Assembly: GCF_900110875.1 (NCBI RefSeq)
Contig: NZ_FOFM01000009.1
Span: 62,001-126,000, forward strand
Length of the DNA stretch: 64,000 nucleotides
Source of the DNA: Pseudovibrio axinellae
GTDB lineage: Bacteria; Pseudomonadota; Alphaproteobacteria; Rhizobiales; Stappiaceae
Reading direction: 5' to 3'
Part shown: piece by piece, positions 50,827-59,892 of the stretch
Position numbering within the stretch: the stretch's first letter is position 1
Layout: each line of letters begins with the position of its first letter
The notes under the pieces: generated by a model
What the model saw: only the letters and a program-made list of their open reading frames with translations
Told to the model about the DNA's origin: nothing
Databases searched by the model: none
Program-made: the position numbers and the translations under genes

Positions 50827-51620
50827 ATTTTTCAATCATGTATCAAAGAAGGCGCTTCACTTAGCCTTCAATGGAAATATCAATGGTGTAAGTGTCACCA
50901 TTTCATGGGATTTTGCGGATAATGGATAGAAACGTAAGGTTCCGGCTCGCGGCCTCGACAACATCAAACGATGTTCTTTTCCTAAGAAAGGGATCAGCGG
51001 GATCGGGAGTGCGAGCAAGAATTCATTGGGGCATTGGTGAGAAATAATATGCCCTGCGCCTGAAACAGTACGGGCCTCAGGAACCGAATTAAAGTGTATA
51101 TCGTTTAGCAACCTCCCCGAGTGCTAATTACCAGAGCTACATGGCGAAGGATAGGTGTCAAAATTGGGGAAGTAAGTCACAAAGAGACATTTCTGCCCTT
51201 CTCTAAGGATTCGGTTGCCCAGCTTACGCGCGCGGTTAAAGATAATTTCGTCTTCTCCTGCCAACCCAGAGTATCCCTGAGAAGCTGGTAAGGCAGGAAA
51301 CCTAACCCATCTTTCTGGTAGAACAGTACGAAGACAGCGGCTGTAGGGGGGAACTCCCCAAAATAGCTTCGCCACTGATCGATGAACCTTTTCACTCTTA
51401 TGCAACCTTGTCTCAACCAATCAACAAGTCCACCTAATTTTCAATGAGACATAGTTGAGATTGGTTCGAATTCCCCTAGGTATTTTGCTGCAATCCTCTT
51501 TGAATTTGCTGGAATCCCGCAGCATGCGCGGCTTCGGATACCTGGTGTGGCAAGGATTTACAGGGGCGCTTTAAACACGGGGCAAGCAGTTCAAATTGGT
51601 TTAATGGGGTTCTCTTAGTC
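50827..51620. other. Gap of about 800 bases without a recognised gene
   Basis: Overlapping minus-strand frames at 50857-51111, 51124-51420 and 51177-51416 have no family features and overlap one another. One segment (EDEIIFNRARKLGNRILREG) looks protein-like and could be a relic, but I cannot identify it. The part next to 50826 should hold the catI promoter. No terminator is clear for the LacI gene at 51621. Confidence 0.35.
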
Positions 51621-52652
51621 TTACTGTGACTGAGCCACCAGCACCTTTTGTACACTGTTACGCCAAACAAACCGCGCAGGAAGTTTTACTGCTTCGGTAG
51701 AAGGTTGCTGGGTCGTGCACCACTCAAGGCATTTATCGATAATGAGATCAGTTGGTTGGGCAAAGGTTGTAAGATTGTAGCCCTCCCACTCTGCCTGAGG
51801 AATATTATCAAAACCGATGACAGAAAGGTCTTCAGGCGTCCGTAAACCAAACCGTTGACGGGCAGCATCAATTACGCCGCACGCAATCAAATCTGTCGTA
51901 CAAAACACACCATCTGGACGATCTTCCCGATCCATCAACCTGGTCCCGATTTCAAGCCCGGCCTTGTATGAGGTAACGCCGGCAACCTCGCAGATTACAT
52001 TCACACCCGCTTCAACGGCTGCTTCTAAAAACCCTTCTTCACGCTCCAAAATTCCAGAAGTAGCGTTTGAAGAGTTAGACAGAGCGATTCGCTGGCATCC
52101 AGCACGCAAAAGAGCGTTGAATGCTGTCCTGCCCGCGGCCTTGTTGTCTGGGCCGATCTGTAACGAACCGGGAAAATCTTCCTCACGGTTGATCAGAACC
52201 AGCTTCATACCGTTGCTAAAACAGGTATCAGCAAGCGATGGATCTGGTGCGCCAGACAAAATAATTGCAGCTTCTGTGCGAAAGCTAATGGCCTGAAGCA
52301 ATGCATCTTGTACACGCTCTTCATATCCGCTGGTGTTGATCAGCATCGTCACCTTACCAGCAGCCTGAAGCTTTTCTGAAAGCTCAGCGATCATCGTAGC
52401 GCGATGTGGCGTCTCGATCTCAGCGGCAATCAAAGCAACGATCCCGCTCTCTGAGCGGTTAAGGCTACTGGCCAATCGATTTACGTGATACCCCAGTATT
52501 TCTGCGGATTTCAGTACTTTAGCACGCGTGGAAGCGGAAACACTCGCCCCTGGTGTAAAGGTTCTGGAGACAGAAACACGGGACACCCCCGCGTGGCGCG
52601 CGACATCCACAGCTCTCACTTGCTGCTTTCTTGAAGACACTTTTTCGGACAT
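51621..52652 (-). CDS. LacI-family transcriptional regulator
   Basis: 343 residues from the ATG at 52652. The DNA-binding part reads RAVDVARHAGVSRVSVSRTFTPGASVSASTRAKVLKSAEILGYHVNRLASSL: the LacI helix-turn-helix with the hinge helix. The effector domain has a Peripla_BP fold with LINREEDFPGSLQIGPDNKAAG, PDGVFCTTDLIACGVIDAA and LSVIGFDNIPQAEWEGYNLTTFAQP. The Arg, Asn and Asp contact residues suggest a sugar-like ligand. It is divergent from the AfuABC-type operon, with a perfect 14-bp palindrome next to that promoter. A longer reading to 52913 crosses the promoter region and is rejected. Confidence 0.85.
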   Translation of the reverse strand: MSEKVSSRKQQVRAVDVARHAGVSRVSVSRTFTPGASVSASTRAKVLKSAEILGYHVNRLASSLNRSESGIVALIAAEIETPHRATMIAELSEKLQAAGKVTMLINTSGYEERVQDALLQAISFRTEAAIILSGAPDPSLADTCFSNGMKLVLINREEDFPGSLQIGPDNKAAGRTAFNALLRAGCQRIALSNSSNATSGILEREEGFLEAAVEAGVNVICEVAGVTSYKAGLEIGTRLMDREDRPDGVFCTTDLIACGVIDAARQRFGLRTPEDLSVIGFDNIPQAEWEGYNLTTFAQPTDLIIDKCLEWCTTQQPSTEAVKLPARFVWRNSVQKVLVAQSQ

Positions 52653-52734
52653 TAATTCTGCTGACTTGTGAACACGTTCGCATCTGCATATCAAGAAATA
52701 TCCAGAAAACAAATTAGTCTTTATTGGAATAAAG

Positions 52735-52762
52735 TTGACATTGATAAAATATATAAGATTAT
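52735..52762 (+). promoter_or_regulatory. Sigma-70-type promoter of the AfuABC operon
   Basis: A perfect -35 box TTGACA (52735-52740) is followed after 16 bases by GATTAT (52757-52762), an acceptable -10 box. Transcription would start about six bases on, inside the LacI-type palindrome at 52767-52780. This arrangement is typical of repression by steric block. Confidence 0.55.
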
Positions 52763-52766
52763 TGTA

Positions 52767-52780
52767 TGTACACGTGTACA
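52767..52780. promoter_or_regulatory. LacI-type operator
   Basis: TGTACACGTGTACA is a perfect 14-bp palindrome with the central CG typical of LacI-family operators. It lies 24 bases before the binding-protein gene, immediately after the predicted -10 box, and on the far side from the LacI gene. Confidence 0.75.
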
Positions 52781-52803
52781 CAACGTGTTTGGGAGGAGTT
52801 AAT

Positions 52804-53835
52804 ATGAGATCTATCAAGACAGCCTTGTTAGGGGCAACACTTATTGCGGGTGTGGGAGCGACCGCAAGTGCAGCCTCAGCAGACGAAGTAAACATTATCT
52901 GTTCAGCTGACAATTCGCTTTGCGAAAAGCTCGCAGCGACGTTTGAAGAGAAAACCGGTACTGACGTAAGTATGATCCGACTTTCGGCTGGCGAGGCTTA
53001 TGCAAAGATCCGCGCAGAAGCGCGCAACCCGCAAACGGACGTCTGGTGGGGCGGCACCGGTGATCCGCATTTGCAAGCTGCAAACGATGATCTCTCAGCA
53101 TTTTACAAATCACCAATGTTGGAAGAGCTTCTTCCATGGGCTGTCGCTCAAGCTGAAACCTCAGGCTTCCGCACAGTTGGCGTCTATTCGGGTGCTCTAG
53201 GTTGGGGTTACAACAAAGAGATCCTTGCAGAAAAGGGCATTGAAGGGCCTAAATGCTGGTCTGACTTGCTCAACCCAGCTCTTAAGGGCGAAATTTCTGT
53301 TGCTGACCCGAACTCATCTGGCACCGCCTATACTGCTCTTGCAACGCTCGTCCAGCTGATGGGTGAAGACGAAGCATTTGAGTACCTGCTGTCTATGGGC
53401 AAAAATGTGTCTCAATACACCAAGTCCGGTTCCGCACCTGTTAAAGCGGCCGCACGTGGTGAAGCAGGCCTTGGTATCGTCTTTATGCATGATGCGGTAA
53501 AGCAAGCTGAAGCAGGCTTCCCAATCGAGGTTGTCGCTCCATGTGAAGGCACTGGATACGAAATCGGGTCCATGTCTCTCATCGATGGCGCGCCGAACCC
53601 AGATACAGCAAGAGTGTTCTACGATTGGGTTCTTACTCCAGAAGCTCAAAACCTGATGGCAGAAACTGGCTCCTACCAGATTCCGTCCAATAAAGCTTCT
53701 ACGCAGCCAGAAGCAGCTCCAAAGCTCGAAAACGTACGTCTGATTGACTACGACTTTGCACAATACGGAAGCAGCGAACGCCGTAGAAACCTATTGGCAC
53801 GCTGGGACATGGAAGTTGGCGCTGCCGCAAACTGA
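52804..53835 (+). CDS. Periplasmic binding protein of an AfuA/iron-type ABC transporter
   Basis: 343 residues. The signal peptide KTALLGATLIAGVGATASAASA is followed by DEVNIICSADNSLCEKLAATFEEKTGTDVSMIRLSAGEAYAKIRAEARNPQTDVWWGGTGDPHLQAA. This is the AfuA/FbpA-like class II fold (SBP_bac cluster D). The Y-x-x-I-R-A-E-x-x-N-P-x-x-D-V-W-W-G-G block is shared with the AfuA group. Some of that group were shown to bind sugar phosphates rather than ferric iron (AfuA of Actinobacillus). The tyrosine pair that binds iron in FbpA (near residues 195-196 there) is not obvious; GSYQIPSNKAST is the late segment. GGAGG precedes the ATG. The gene is under the LacI operator. Confidence 0.8.
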   Translation: MRSIKTALLGATLIAGVGATASAASADEVNIICSADNSLCEKLAATFEEKTGTDVSMIRLSAGEAYAKIRAEARNPQTDVWWGGTGDPHLQAANDDLSAFYKSPMLEELLPWAVAQAETSGFRTVGVYSGALGWGYNKEILAEKGIEGPKCWSDLLNPALKGEISVADPNSSGTAYTALATLVQLMGEDEAFEYLLSMGKNVSQYTKSGSAPVKAAARGEAGLGIVFMHDAVKQAEAGFPIEVVAPCEGTGYEIGSMSLIDGAPNPDTARVFYDWVLTPEAQNLMAETGSYQIPSNKASTQPEAAPKLENVRLIDYDFAQYGSSERRRNLLARWDMEVGAAAN

Positions 53836-53842
53836 TTGAGAC

Positions 53843-53866
53843 CGGGGTGGGTTAACACCTGCCCCG
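53843..53866 (+). terminator. Intercistronic hairpin after the binding-protein gene
   Basis: CGGGG (53843-53847) and CCCCG (53862-53866) with an extra inner GGT/ACC pair form a short stem in the 59-base gap before the permease gene, followed by a T-rich stretch. Such hairpins partly terminate or protect mRNA so that binding protein exceeds permease. Confidence 0.5.
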
Positions 53867-53894
53867 TTTCCTCCAAAAATCTGGTTTTTTCCAA

Positions 53895-56108
53895 ATGACA
53901 AATGAAAATCGTCGGCTGGACCTCGCACTCATATGCGGCGTCCTTGGGTTGTTTATATTGCCTTGGTTCCACATTCGCAGCGGCTTTTTCGGCGGCGAAT
54001 GGATCCATGACCTCCTGAGCAACCCGCGCTATTGGCCAGGCTTTTTCCAGCTTTACCTTGGCAAGTTGCAACTGCTTCCAGTGTTTGCTCTTGTTGGTAC
54101 TGTGGGCTTCCTTCGCCAGAAAGCTGCACCGGGCCGCCGTGGTAGTCTCATCGCTATGATTGGCGCAATGGGCCTCGCGTGGATGGTCATACAAGGTTTG
54201 TCCATTGGCCTACGCGGCTGGAACTGGGACTTGCTGACCGCAACGTTCGGTTCGATTGAAGGGCAACCTGCGTTTGGTGCCGGCGCTATTTTCCTCCTTC
54301 TGTCATTTGCAGGGTTCATCTCATTTGGGCTTGCAGAAAAAGGCGCCTTAAAAGGCGACGCGATTGTGCTATCGGCAGTCACACTGTTGATTTTGCTGGT
54401 CGTCACATTCGTTTTCTATCCAATTCTCTCCATGTTCGCAGGGGCATTTCAGGATTTTCGCGGAAACTTTACAACCGAAGGCGTGATGCGTAACATCACT
54501 GACCCGCAAATCTGGAAGCTATCTTGCCTCGCAGGGGGCAGCTGTGGCATTGCATGGCGTACTATGTTTCTCGCCATTTGTACGGCAGCTGGCTCTACCA
54601 CACTTGGTCTTGCATTCGCGTTGATCGTAACGCGCACAAACATGCCATTCCGCAAGGGGCTCAGACTTCTTAGCATTCTGCCAATCATCACACCTCCCTT
54701 TGTTATTGGTTTGGCGCTGACACTGATGATGGGCCGTACCGGGTTTGTCACTGAATCCATTGAAGCCGCGACAGGCCTTGAACTAGGACGCTGGATTTAC
54801 GGCCTGCCTGGCATTTGGTTAGCCCAGATGCTCAGCTTCACACCGATCTCCTTCCTTGTTCTGGTTGGCGTTGTCGAAGGCATTAGCCCGTCCCTGGAAG
54901 AAGCAAGCCAGACAATGCGCTCTGGTCGCTGGAGAACCTTCCGCAAGGTATCCCTCCCCTTGATGGCACCAGGCTTGGCTAACGCTTTCCTGATCGGCTT
55001 CATTGAATCCATGGCTGACTTTGGTAACCCGATGGTTCTGGGCGGCAATGGCGGGGTCCTTTCGACCGAAATTTTCTTCGCTGTTGTTGGTGCTCAAAGC
55101 GACCCATCACGGGCAGCTGTGCTTGCAACAATCCTGCTGATCTTCACGCTTTCTGCATTCTTTGCGCAGCGTGTCTGGCTCGGCAAACGTAACTTTGCGA
55201 CTGTCACGGGTAAAGGCGATGGCGGGCGTTACGCCAAACTTCCAAAGCGCATTGCGATCCCGGTAGGGACAGTGGTTGCATTCTGGAGCCTCTTCACCGT
55301 CGCTGTTTACGGACTTATCCTCTTCGGCGGCTTTGTGAAGGTCTGGGGTTTGGATCACAGTGTAACGCTGGATCACTATATAACAGCTTTTGCCGTATCG
55401 TTTGAAGGTGGCTTTTCCTTCACAGGCGTTGCATGGAACAGCTTCTGGACCACCATGTGGATTGCACTTGCGGCAGCTCCTTTGACAGCGGCAGTTGGTA
55501 TCCTCTCCGCATGGCTGATTGTTCGTCAGGACTTCCCAGGTAAGTCCGCGTTTGAGTTCGGTCTTATGATGAGCTTTGCGATCCCCGGAACAGTTATCGG
55601 TATCAGCTACATCCTCGCCTTCAACCTTCCACCACTGCAAATGACGGGTACAGCGCTGATCTTGATTTTCTGCTTCGTATTCCGAAACATGCCTGTAGGT
55701 GTTCGCGGTGGTGTCGCTGCAATGTCCCAGCTTGACAAGAATCTCGATGAAGCATCCCTGACACTTGGTGCTAACAGTGCGCGTACACTGAAGAAAGTGA
55801 TACTGCCACTGCTGCGCCCAGCCATTCAAGCTGCGTTGGTCTACAGCTTTGTGCGTGCCATCACTTCAATCTCTGCGGTCATCTTCCTTGTGAGTGCAAA
55901 ATACAATATGGCGACGGCCTACGTCGTCGGTCTGGTTGAAAACGGCGAATATGGTGTTGCGATTGCTTACAGTTCTGTCCTGATCTTTGTGATGATTACA
56001 GTGATTGTTGGGTTCCAGCTGATCGTTGGCGAAAGAAAACTACGCCGTCCAGAAAATAAAACGAAGAAATCTCCTCGCGAGGGCAAATTGAAGGAAGTCG
56101 CAGCATGA
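53895..56108 (+). CDS. Fused two-domain ABC permease (AfuB/FbpB type)
   Basis: 737 residues with two binding-protein-dependent permease domains and a long N-terminal membrane extension of about 180 residues (five helices) not present in FbpB. Each half carries an EAA loop: EEASQTMRSGRWRTFRKVSLPLMAPG (about residues 333-358) and DEASLTLGANSARTLKKVILPLLRP (about 615-640). The permease cores start near WRTMFLAICTAAGSTTLGLAFAL and WNSFWTTMWIALAAAPLTAAVG. It forms the membrane channel with AfuC. No ribosome site is seen at 53895. The 3' end overlaps the ATPase gene by four bases. Confidence 0.85.
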   Translation: MTNENRRLDLALICGVLGLFILPWFHIRSGFFGGEWIHDLLSNPRYWPGFFQLYLGKLQLLPVFALVGTVGFLRQKAAPGRRGSLIAMIGAMGLAWMVIQGLSIGLRGWNWDLLTATFGSIEGQPAFGAGAIFLLLSFAGFISFGLAEKGALKGDAIVLSAVTLLILLVVTFVFYPILSMFAGAFQDFRGNFTTEGVMRNITDPQIWKLSCLAGGSCGIAWRTMFLAICTAAGSTTLGLAFALIVTRTNMPFRKGLRLLSILPIITPPFVIGLALTLMMGRTGFVTESIEAATGLELGRWIYGLPGIWLAQMLSFTPISFLVLVGVVEGISPSLEEASQTMRSGRWRTFRKVSLPLMAPGLANAFLIGFIESMADFGNPMVLGGNGGVLSTEIFFAVVGAQSDPSRAAVLATILLIFTLSAFFAQRVWLGKRNFATVTGKGDGGRYAKLPKRIAIPVGTVVAFWSLFTVAVYGLILFGGFVKVWGLDHSVTLDHYITAFAVSFEGGFSFTGVAWNSFWTTMWIALAAAPLTAAVGILSAWLIVRQDFPGKSAFEFGLMMSFAIPGTVIGISYILAFNLPPLQMTGTALILIFCFVFRNMPVGVRGGVAAMSQLDKNLDEASLTLGANSARTLKKVILPLLRPAIQAALVYSFVRAITSISAVIFLVSAKYNMATAYVVGLVENGEYGVAIAYSSVLIFVMITVIVGFQLIVGERKLRRPENKTKKSPREGKLKEVAA

Positions 56109-57166
56109 CTCATTTAAATTTTGGTCAAGTCCGCTTCGAAAATGTCGGAAAGAACTACGGCGACTTTACTGCAATCCCAGACCTTAATCTCGTTATAGAG
56201 CCGGGTCAGTTGGTTACTCTTCTTGGGCCATCAGGATGTGGCAAAACAACAACTCTGCGCATGATTGCAGGGTTGGAGACTCCAACCTCAGGCCGGATCA
56301 TGATTGGTGGTCAGGACGTTACGCGTCTTCCGCCTAATGAGCGCGACGTATCCATGGTTTTCCAGTCCTACGCACTGTTCCCGCATATGAGTGTTCTGGA
56401 AAACGTGAAGTATGGTCTGGAGTCCAGCGGGCTCAAGAATGCCGAGGAGCTGGCGTTTAAAGGCCTGGACCTAGTTGGCCTGCGTGAAAAAGCACCGCGC
56501 CTTCCTTCAGAGCTTTCCGGAGGCCAACAGCAGCGTGTTGCTGTGGCACGCGCGCTTGTGCTTGAACCGCAAGTCCTGCTGCTGGATGAGCCGCTGTCCA
56601 ACCTTGATGCACGCTTGCGTCGTCTCGTACGTACAGAAATTCGTGAAATCCAGCAGCGTCTCGATTTCACAGCCGTTTATGTAACGCACGATCAGGAAGA
56701 AGCTTTGGCTGTGTCTGACCGTATTGTTGTCATGCGTGATGGCCGTATCGAACAGGATGGCACTCCATTTGAGCTCTATGAGAGCCCTGCTTCAGAGTTC
56801 ATCGCTGACTTTATTGGTGAAGCAAATATCCTAGATTGTGACATCAGCAGTATTGTTGAAGACAGTGCGCACATTGCCATTGGTGATGCTAAGTACTTGT
56901 TGCGCAACAGAAACCATAGTGTTGGCAAGGCGAAACTGGCAGCACGTGCTAACTCAATCAAGCTCAATAAAGAAAACACAACCGGGCTAACCGGCAAGAT
57001 CAAGAGCGCCGCGTATCTTGGAGATCATTTCCAGTATGAGGTTTTGAGCGATCTTGGTGACCTGTTTGTCATCGACAACGAAACAAACCATCAGCTTGAA
57101 AACGGCACAACGGTCGGTATCGACTTTGATGTCCGTGGCTTAGCACTGATTGGCGGGAAAAAATGA
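56105..57166 (+). CDS. ABC transporter ATPase (AfuC/FbpC type)
   Basis: 353 residues. Walker A is LGPSGCGKTTTLRMIAG, the Q-loop VFQSYALFPHMSV, signature ELSGGQQQRVAVARAL, Walker B VLLLDEPLSNLDARLR and H-loop VTHDQEEALAVSD. All belong to the iron/putrescine/sugar CUT1-like group. A TOBE-like domain occupies residues about 280-350. It couples ATP hydrolysis to import by the neighbouring fused permease. The start overlaps the permease gene, and its end overlaps the phosphatase gene, each by ATGA. Confidence 0.85.
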   Translation: MTHLNFGQVRFENVGKNYGDFTAIPDLNLVIEPGQLVTLLGPSGCGKTTTLRMIAGLETPTSGRIMIGGQDVTRLPPNERDVSMVFQSYALFPHMSVLENVKYGLESSGLKNAEELAFKGLDLVGLREKAPRLPSELSGGQQQRVAVARALVLEPQVLLLDEPLSNLDARLRRLVRTEIREIQQRLDFTAVYVTHDQEEALAVSDRIVVMRDGRIEQDGTPFELYESPASEFIADFIGEANILDCDISSIVEDSAHIAIGDAKYLLRNRNHSVGKAKLAARANSIKLNKENTTGLTGKIKSAAYLGDHFQYEVLSDLGDLFVIDNETNHQLENGTTVGIDFDVRGLALIGGKK

Positions 57167-57984
57167 CCGCTCAAGCAGAACTGAACCAAGCCGCAGAGCT
57201 GGAAAAACGCTTCAATGCTGCCCAGAAAATGGCCGATCAAGGCGCGGAGTTGGCGTTGCAGCATTTCGCCAATCGCGATGATCTGGATATTGATGTGAAG
57301 CGACATCCTCAAGATGTTGTTTCCGAAGCTGATAAAGCTGTTGAACAGAAGATCCGGAGCCTGATTTCAGAGAGCTTTCCTGAGGATGCACAGCTTGGTG
57401 AAGAATTTGGTTTCGTTGATGGATCAACAGGTTACACGTGGGTTATTGATCCGATTGATGGAACAGCGCCGTTTTTGAACGGCCTTCCTGGCTGGTGCGT
57501 TTGCATCGCTGTCATGGATAAGGATGGCGCAGCAATTGGTGTGATTGATGTCCCCGTTTTGGGGGAACGTTTTGCCGCAATGCGCGGCAAAGGTACTTCC
57601 TTAAATGGAACTCCGGTTCGTGTCACGGACCGGTTTAACCTGCAAACCGGAATGCTGGGTGTGGGCGCGAATGACCGCGTCTCACCGAAGCAAATTGGTC
57701 AAATGTTTGAAGATCTTATGTCTGCAGGCGTGAGCTACACTCGTTATGGCTCTGGCGCTTTAATGTTGGCATGGGTCGCTGCGGGGCGCTTGGTAGGCTA
57801 CGTTGAACCACGCATGTCGGCCTGGGACTGCATGGCTGCGTATTGCCTGATTGAAGAAGCTGGCGGGAAGATACTCCCATTTCCTGTCGCTGATAATCCA
57901 AGCGCTCCGTATCCTGTTTTGGGTGCGGCACCGCAGGTGTTTGACGAGGTTTTGAACCTCACAAATCTAACCCAGTTTGCCTAA
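57163..57984 (+). CDS. Inositol monophosphatase-family phosphatase
   Basis: 273 residues. The metal-binding motifs of the IMPase superfamily are clear: LGEEFGFVDGS (Glu80/Glu81), WVIDPIDGTAPFLNGLPGW (Asp96, Asp99; the family pattern D-P-I-D-G-T) and MSAWDCMAAYCLIEEAGG (the W-D-x-x-A/P block). It hydrolyses a phosphate monoester such as inositol phosphate, histidinol phosphate, fructose-1,6-bisphosphate or adenosine bisphosphate, using magnesium. The overlapping ATGA with the ABC ATPase gene and a terminator right after show that it belongs to the LacI-controlled operon. That context suggests it removes phosphate from the imported ligand. Confidence 0.85.
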   Translation: MTAQAELNQAAELEKRFNAAQKMADQGAELALQHFANRDDLDIDVKRHPQDVVSEADKAVEQKIRSLISESFPEDAQLGEEFGFVDGSTGYTWVIDPIDGTAPFLNGLPGWCVCIAVMDKDGAAIGVIDVPVLGERFAAMRGKGTSLNGTPVRVTDRFNLQTGMLGVGANDRVSPKQIGQMFEDLMSAGVSYTRYGSGALMLAWVAAGRLVGYVEPRMSAWDCMAAYCLIEEAGGKILPFPVADNPSAPYPVLGAAPQVFDEVLNLTNLTQFA

Positions 57985-58019
57985 CCTCCCAAGGTAGCAC
58001 TGGGTTAATCTTCTACTTG

Positions 58020-58057
58020 CAGGCGCTGTCCTTAATTGAGCAGCGCCTGTCTTTTTT
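58020..58057 (+). terminator. Rho-independent terminator of the AfuABC operon
   Basis: CAGGCGCTG (58020-58028) and CAGCGCCTG (58041-58049) form a 9-bp perfect stem, followed by TCTTTTTT. It lies 36 bases after the phosphatase gene and before the convergent TRAP gene. Confidence 0.9.
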
Positions 58058-58065
58058 ATAAACCC

Positions 58066-59823
58066 TTATATGAACAGCAGAATTGCGCCGCAGACGACCA
58101 GTCCAGCTCGCAGCAGGGGCTTAAACGGGGCGATCACGCCGTATGAGATTGCGCTAAGCGCAAGCCCAACTTTCACAGCTGCAAACAAAGACCAAAACGG
58201 TGAGCTTACAACGGTGATCAGGGCCGGATTTGCGATCATTCCCAATGGGATAAGGTAGAGCCCAATCCCTAGCGCCATTGCAAATGCCGCCACTTTCAAC
58301 CAGTTCTCGTTGACCATTCCCGCTGCAATAAAGACAGCACCGCACACTGGTGGGGTGATGGTGGAAAGCAACGCAAACCAGAATACGAACAAATGTGCCT
58401 GAAGTGGTTGTAATCCAATGTCAATTAGCGCTGGACCAGCAACAGAGACGCAGATGACATAGGCCGCTGTTGTTGGCACTTCCATGCCTAAAACCATACA
58501 GGCCAATGCGGTCAGAAGCAGAGCCGGCCAGAGCATTCCACCGGAGCCGGACAGGATAAGCGAGGTGATCTTCACGCCAAGACCGGTAACACCCAATGTG
58601 CCGATGATGATTGACGCGCACAAAATGATAGAGGCAATCATAGCCACTTGCTTACCAGAATTCATCAATGCCTGTTCATTGCGTTTCCAAACTTTGCGCC
58701 AGTCCACTGCAAAATCTTTATCAATCAACAACAAAGCCATCGCCGCCAAAATAGCAAGGCAAGCAGCATATTGCGGGGTGTAACGCGACACAAACATCGC
58801 CCAGAGCAGAACGGTAAACGGTACAAGAAAGAACAGCGATGTGATGACCACTGATCGTGTTCCCGGCTGGTCTTCAGGTGCCAATCCTTTCAGTTCGTAC
58901 CGGCGTGCAAAGGCATTTATGCCCATCCAGACAGCGAAGAAGTACAAGAGTGCAGGCAAAATAGCGGCCGCCATAATGCCCGTATAGGGGACACCGGTCA
59001 GCTCAACCATTACAAACGCACCTGCCCCCATCAACGGAGGCATGATCTGACCGCCGGAAGAGGCCACCGCTTCCACTGCGCCAGCCAGCGCTCTGGGATA
59101 CCCAAGTTTCGTCATAGCAGGCAGTGTAATTGCACCTGTTGACGCCACATTGGCAGAGGCAGAACCCGAGATGGACCCAAACAAGGCAGAGGAGATCACA
59201 GACACTTTAGCGGTGCCGCCCTTCAGCTTTCCTGCAGCAGCTGCGGCAACATTCATGAAACCTGCACCTGCCTCGCCGGCGTTAAGGAACGCCCCAAAGA
59301 TAACGAAGATCGCAACAACACCAACAGAAACGCCGGTAAGCTTACCCCATAGACCTCCTTCAGCAATGGTCATGGTTCCAAGGAAGCTTTCTACCGGCAC
59401 CCCAGCATAACCAAACTCCCCTGGAATATGCTTGCCGTAAAGCCCATAGCACAGCGCAACAAGCGCAACCAACGGCAAAGGCCAACCAATAGCGCGGCGC
59501 GCCATTTCCAGCACGGTGATCAGCAGTCCCACAGCGAGATACAGCTGAAAATTATCGGTCAAATAGCCATATTGATCAGAAAGGTCGGCATGGTTCCATG
59601 CAATCCAGCCTGTTGCAAACAACCCAAAGGCTGTGAGCAGATAACCGCTCACTCTTTCAATTGGAGTGCGGGCCATAAAAATGAGCGCCCACGGCAATGC
59701 CAATGCCATATGTAAAGGGCGACTGACCAGATTGGGCACGAGGCCGGAAAAAATCAGTCCCAAATGGAACACGACAGTTGCAAGGCCTAAAACCAGCCAG
59801 ACAGAACGATGAAGACTATTCAA
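58066..59823 (-). CDS. TRAP transporter fused small/large permease (TAXI type)
   Basis: 585 residues with about 16 membrane segments. The first 150 residues are the DctQ-like small subunit, and the rest is the DctM-like large subunit with SALFGSISGSASANVASTGAITLPAMTKLGYPRALAGAVEAVASSGGQIMPPLMGAGAFVM, the fingerprint of TRAP TAXI permeases. A second copy of this pattern occurs near STITPPVCGAVFIAAGM. It moves a substrate with sodium or proton symport after delivery by the TAXI binding protein. The start is a TTG at 59823 with TAGG upstream; no ATG fits before the second helix. It ends convergently with the AfuABC operon. Confidence 0.85.
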   Translation of the reverse strand: MNSLHRSVWLVLGLATVVFHLGLIFSGLVPNLVSRPLHMALALPWALIFMARTPIERVSGYLLTAFGLFATGWIAWNHADLSDQYGYLTDNFQLYLAVGLLITVLEMARRAIGWPLPLVALVALCYGLYGKHIPGEFGYAGVPVESFLGTMTIAEGGLWGKLTGVSVGVVAIFVIFGAFLNAGEAGAGFMNVAAAAAGKLKGGTAKVSVISSALFGSISGSASANVASTGAITLPAMTKLGYPRALAGAVEAVASSGGQIMPPLMGAGAFVMVELTGVPYTGIMAAAILPALLYFFAVWMGINAFARRYELKGLAPEDQPGTRSVVITSLFFLVPFTVLLWAMFVSRYTPQYAACLAILAAMALLLIDKDFAVDWRKVWKRNEQALMNSGKQVAMIASIILCASIIIGTLGVTGLGVKITSLILSGSGGMLWPALLLTALACMVLGMEVPTTAAYVICVSVAGPALIDIGLQPLQAHLFVFWFALLSTITPPVCGAVFIAAGMVNENWLKVAAFAMALGIGLYLIPLGMIANPALITVVSSPFWSLFAAVKVGLALSAISYGVIAPFKPLLRAGLVVCGAILLFI

Positions 59824-59844
59824 GGGAGCGACCTAAGAAGGGAA

Positions 59845-59868
59845 AGGCCCGAAGTTCAACTCGGGCCT
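59845..59868 (-). terminator. Intercistronic hairpin between the TAXI binding-protein and permease genes
   Basis: AGGCCCGA (59845-59852) and TCGGGCCT (59861-59868) form an 8-bp perfect stem with an eight-base loop in the 69-base gap. It is followed on the minus strand by TTTCCC. It probably lowers permease expression relative to the binding protein. Confidence 0.6.
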
Positions 59869-59892
59869 AAGTATTTGTATAAATGCGTGAAC

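Noticed and set aside
51124-51420. Overlapping minus-strand frames as a new gene or transposase relic
   Set aside because: Two frames overlap with similar length, neither has recognisable motifs or a ribosome site, and no inverted-repeat ends are visible.
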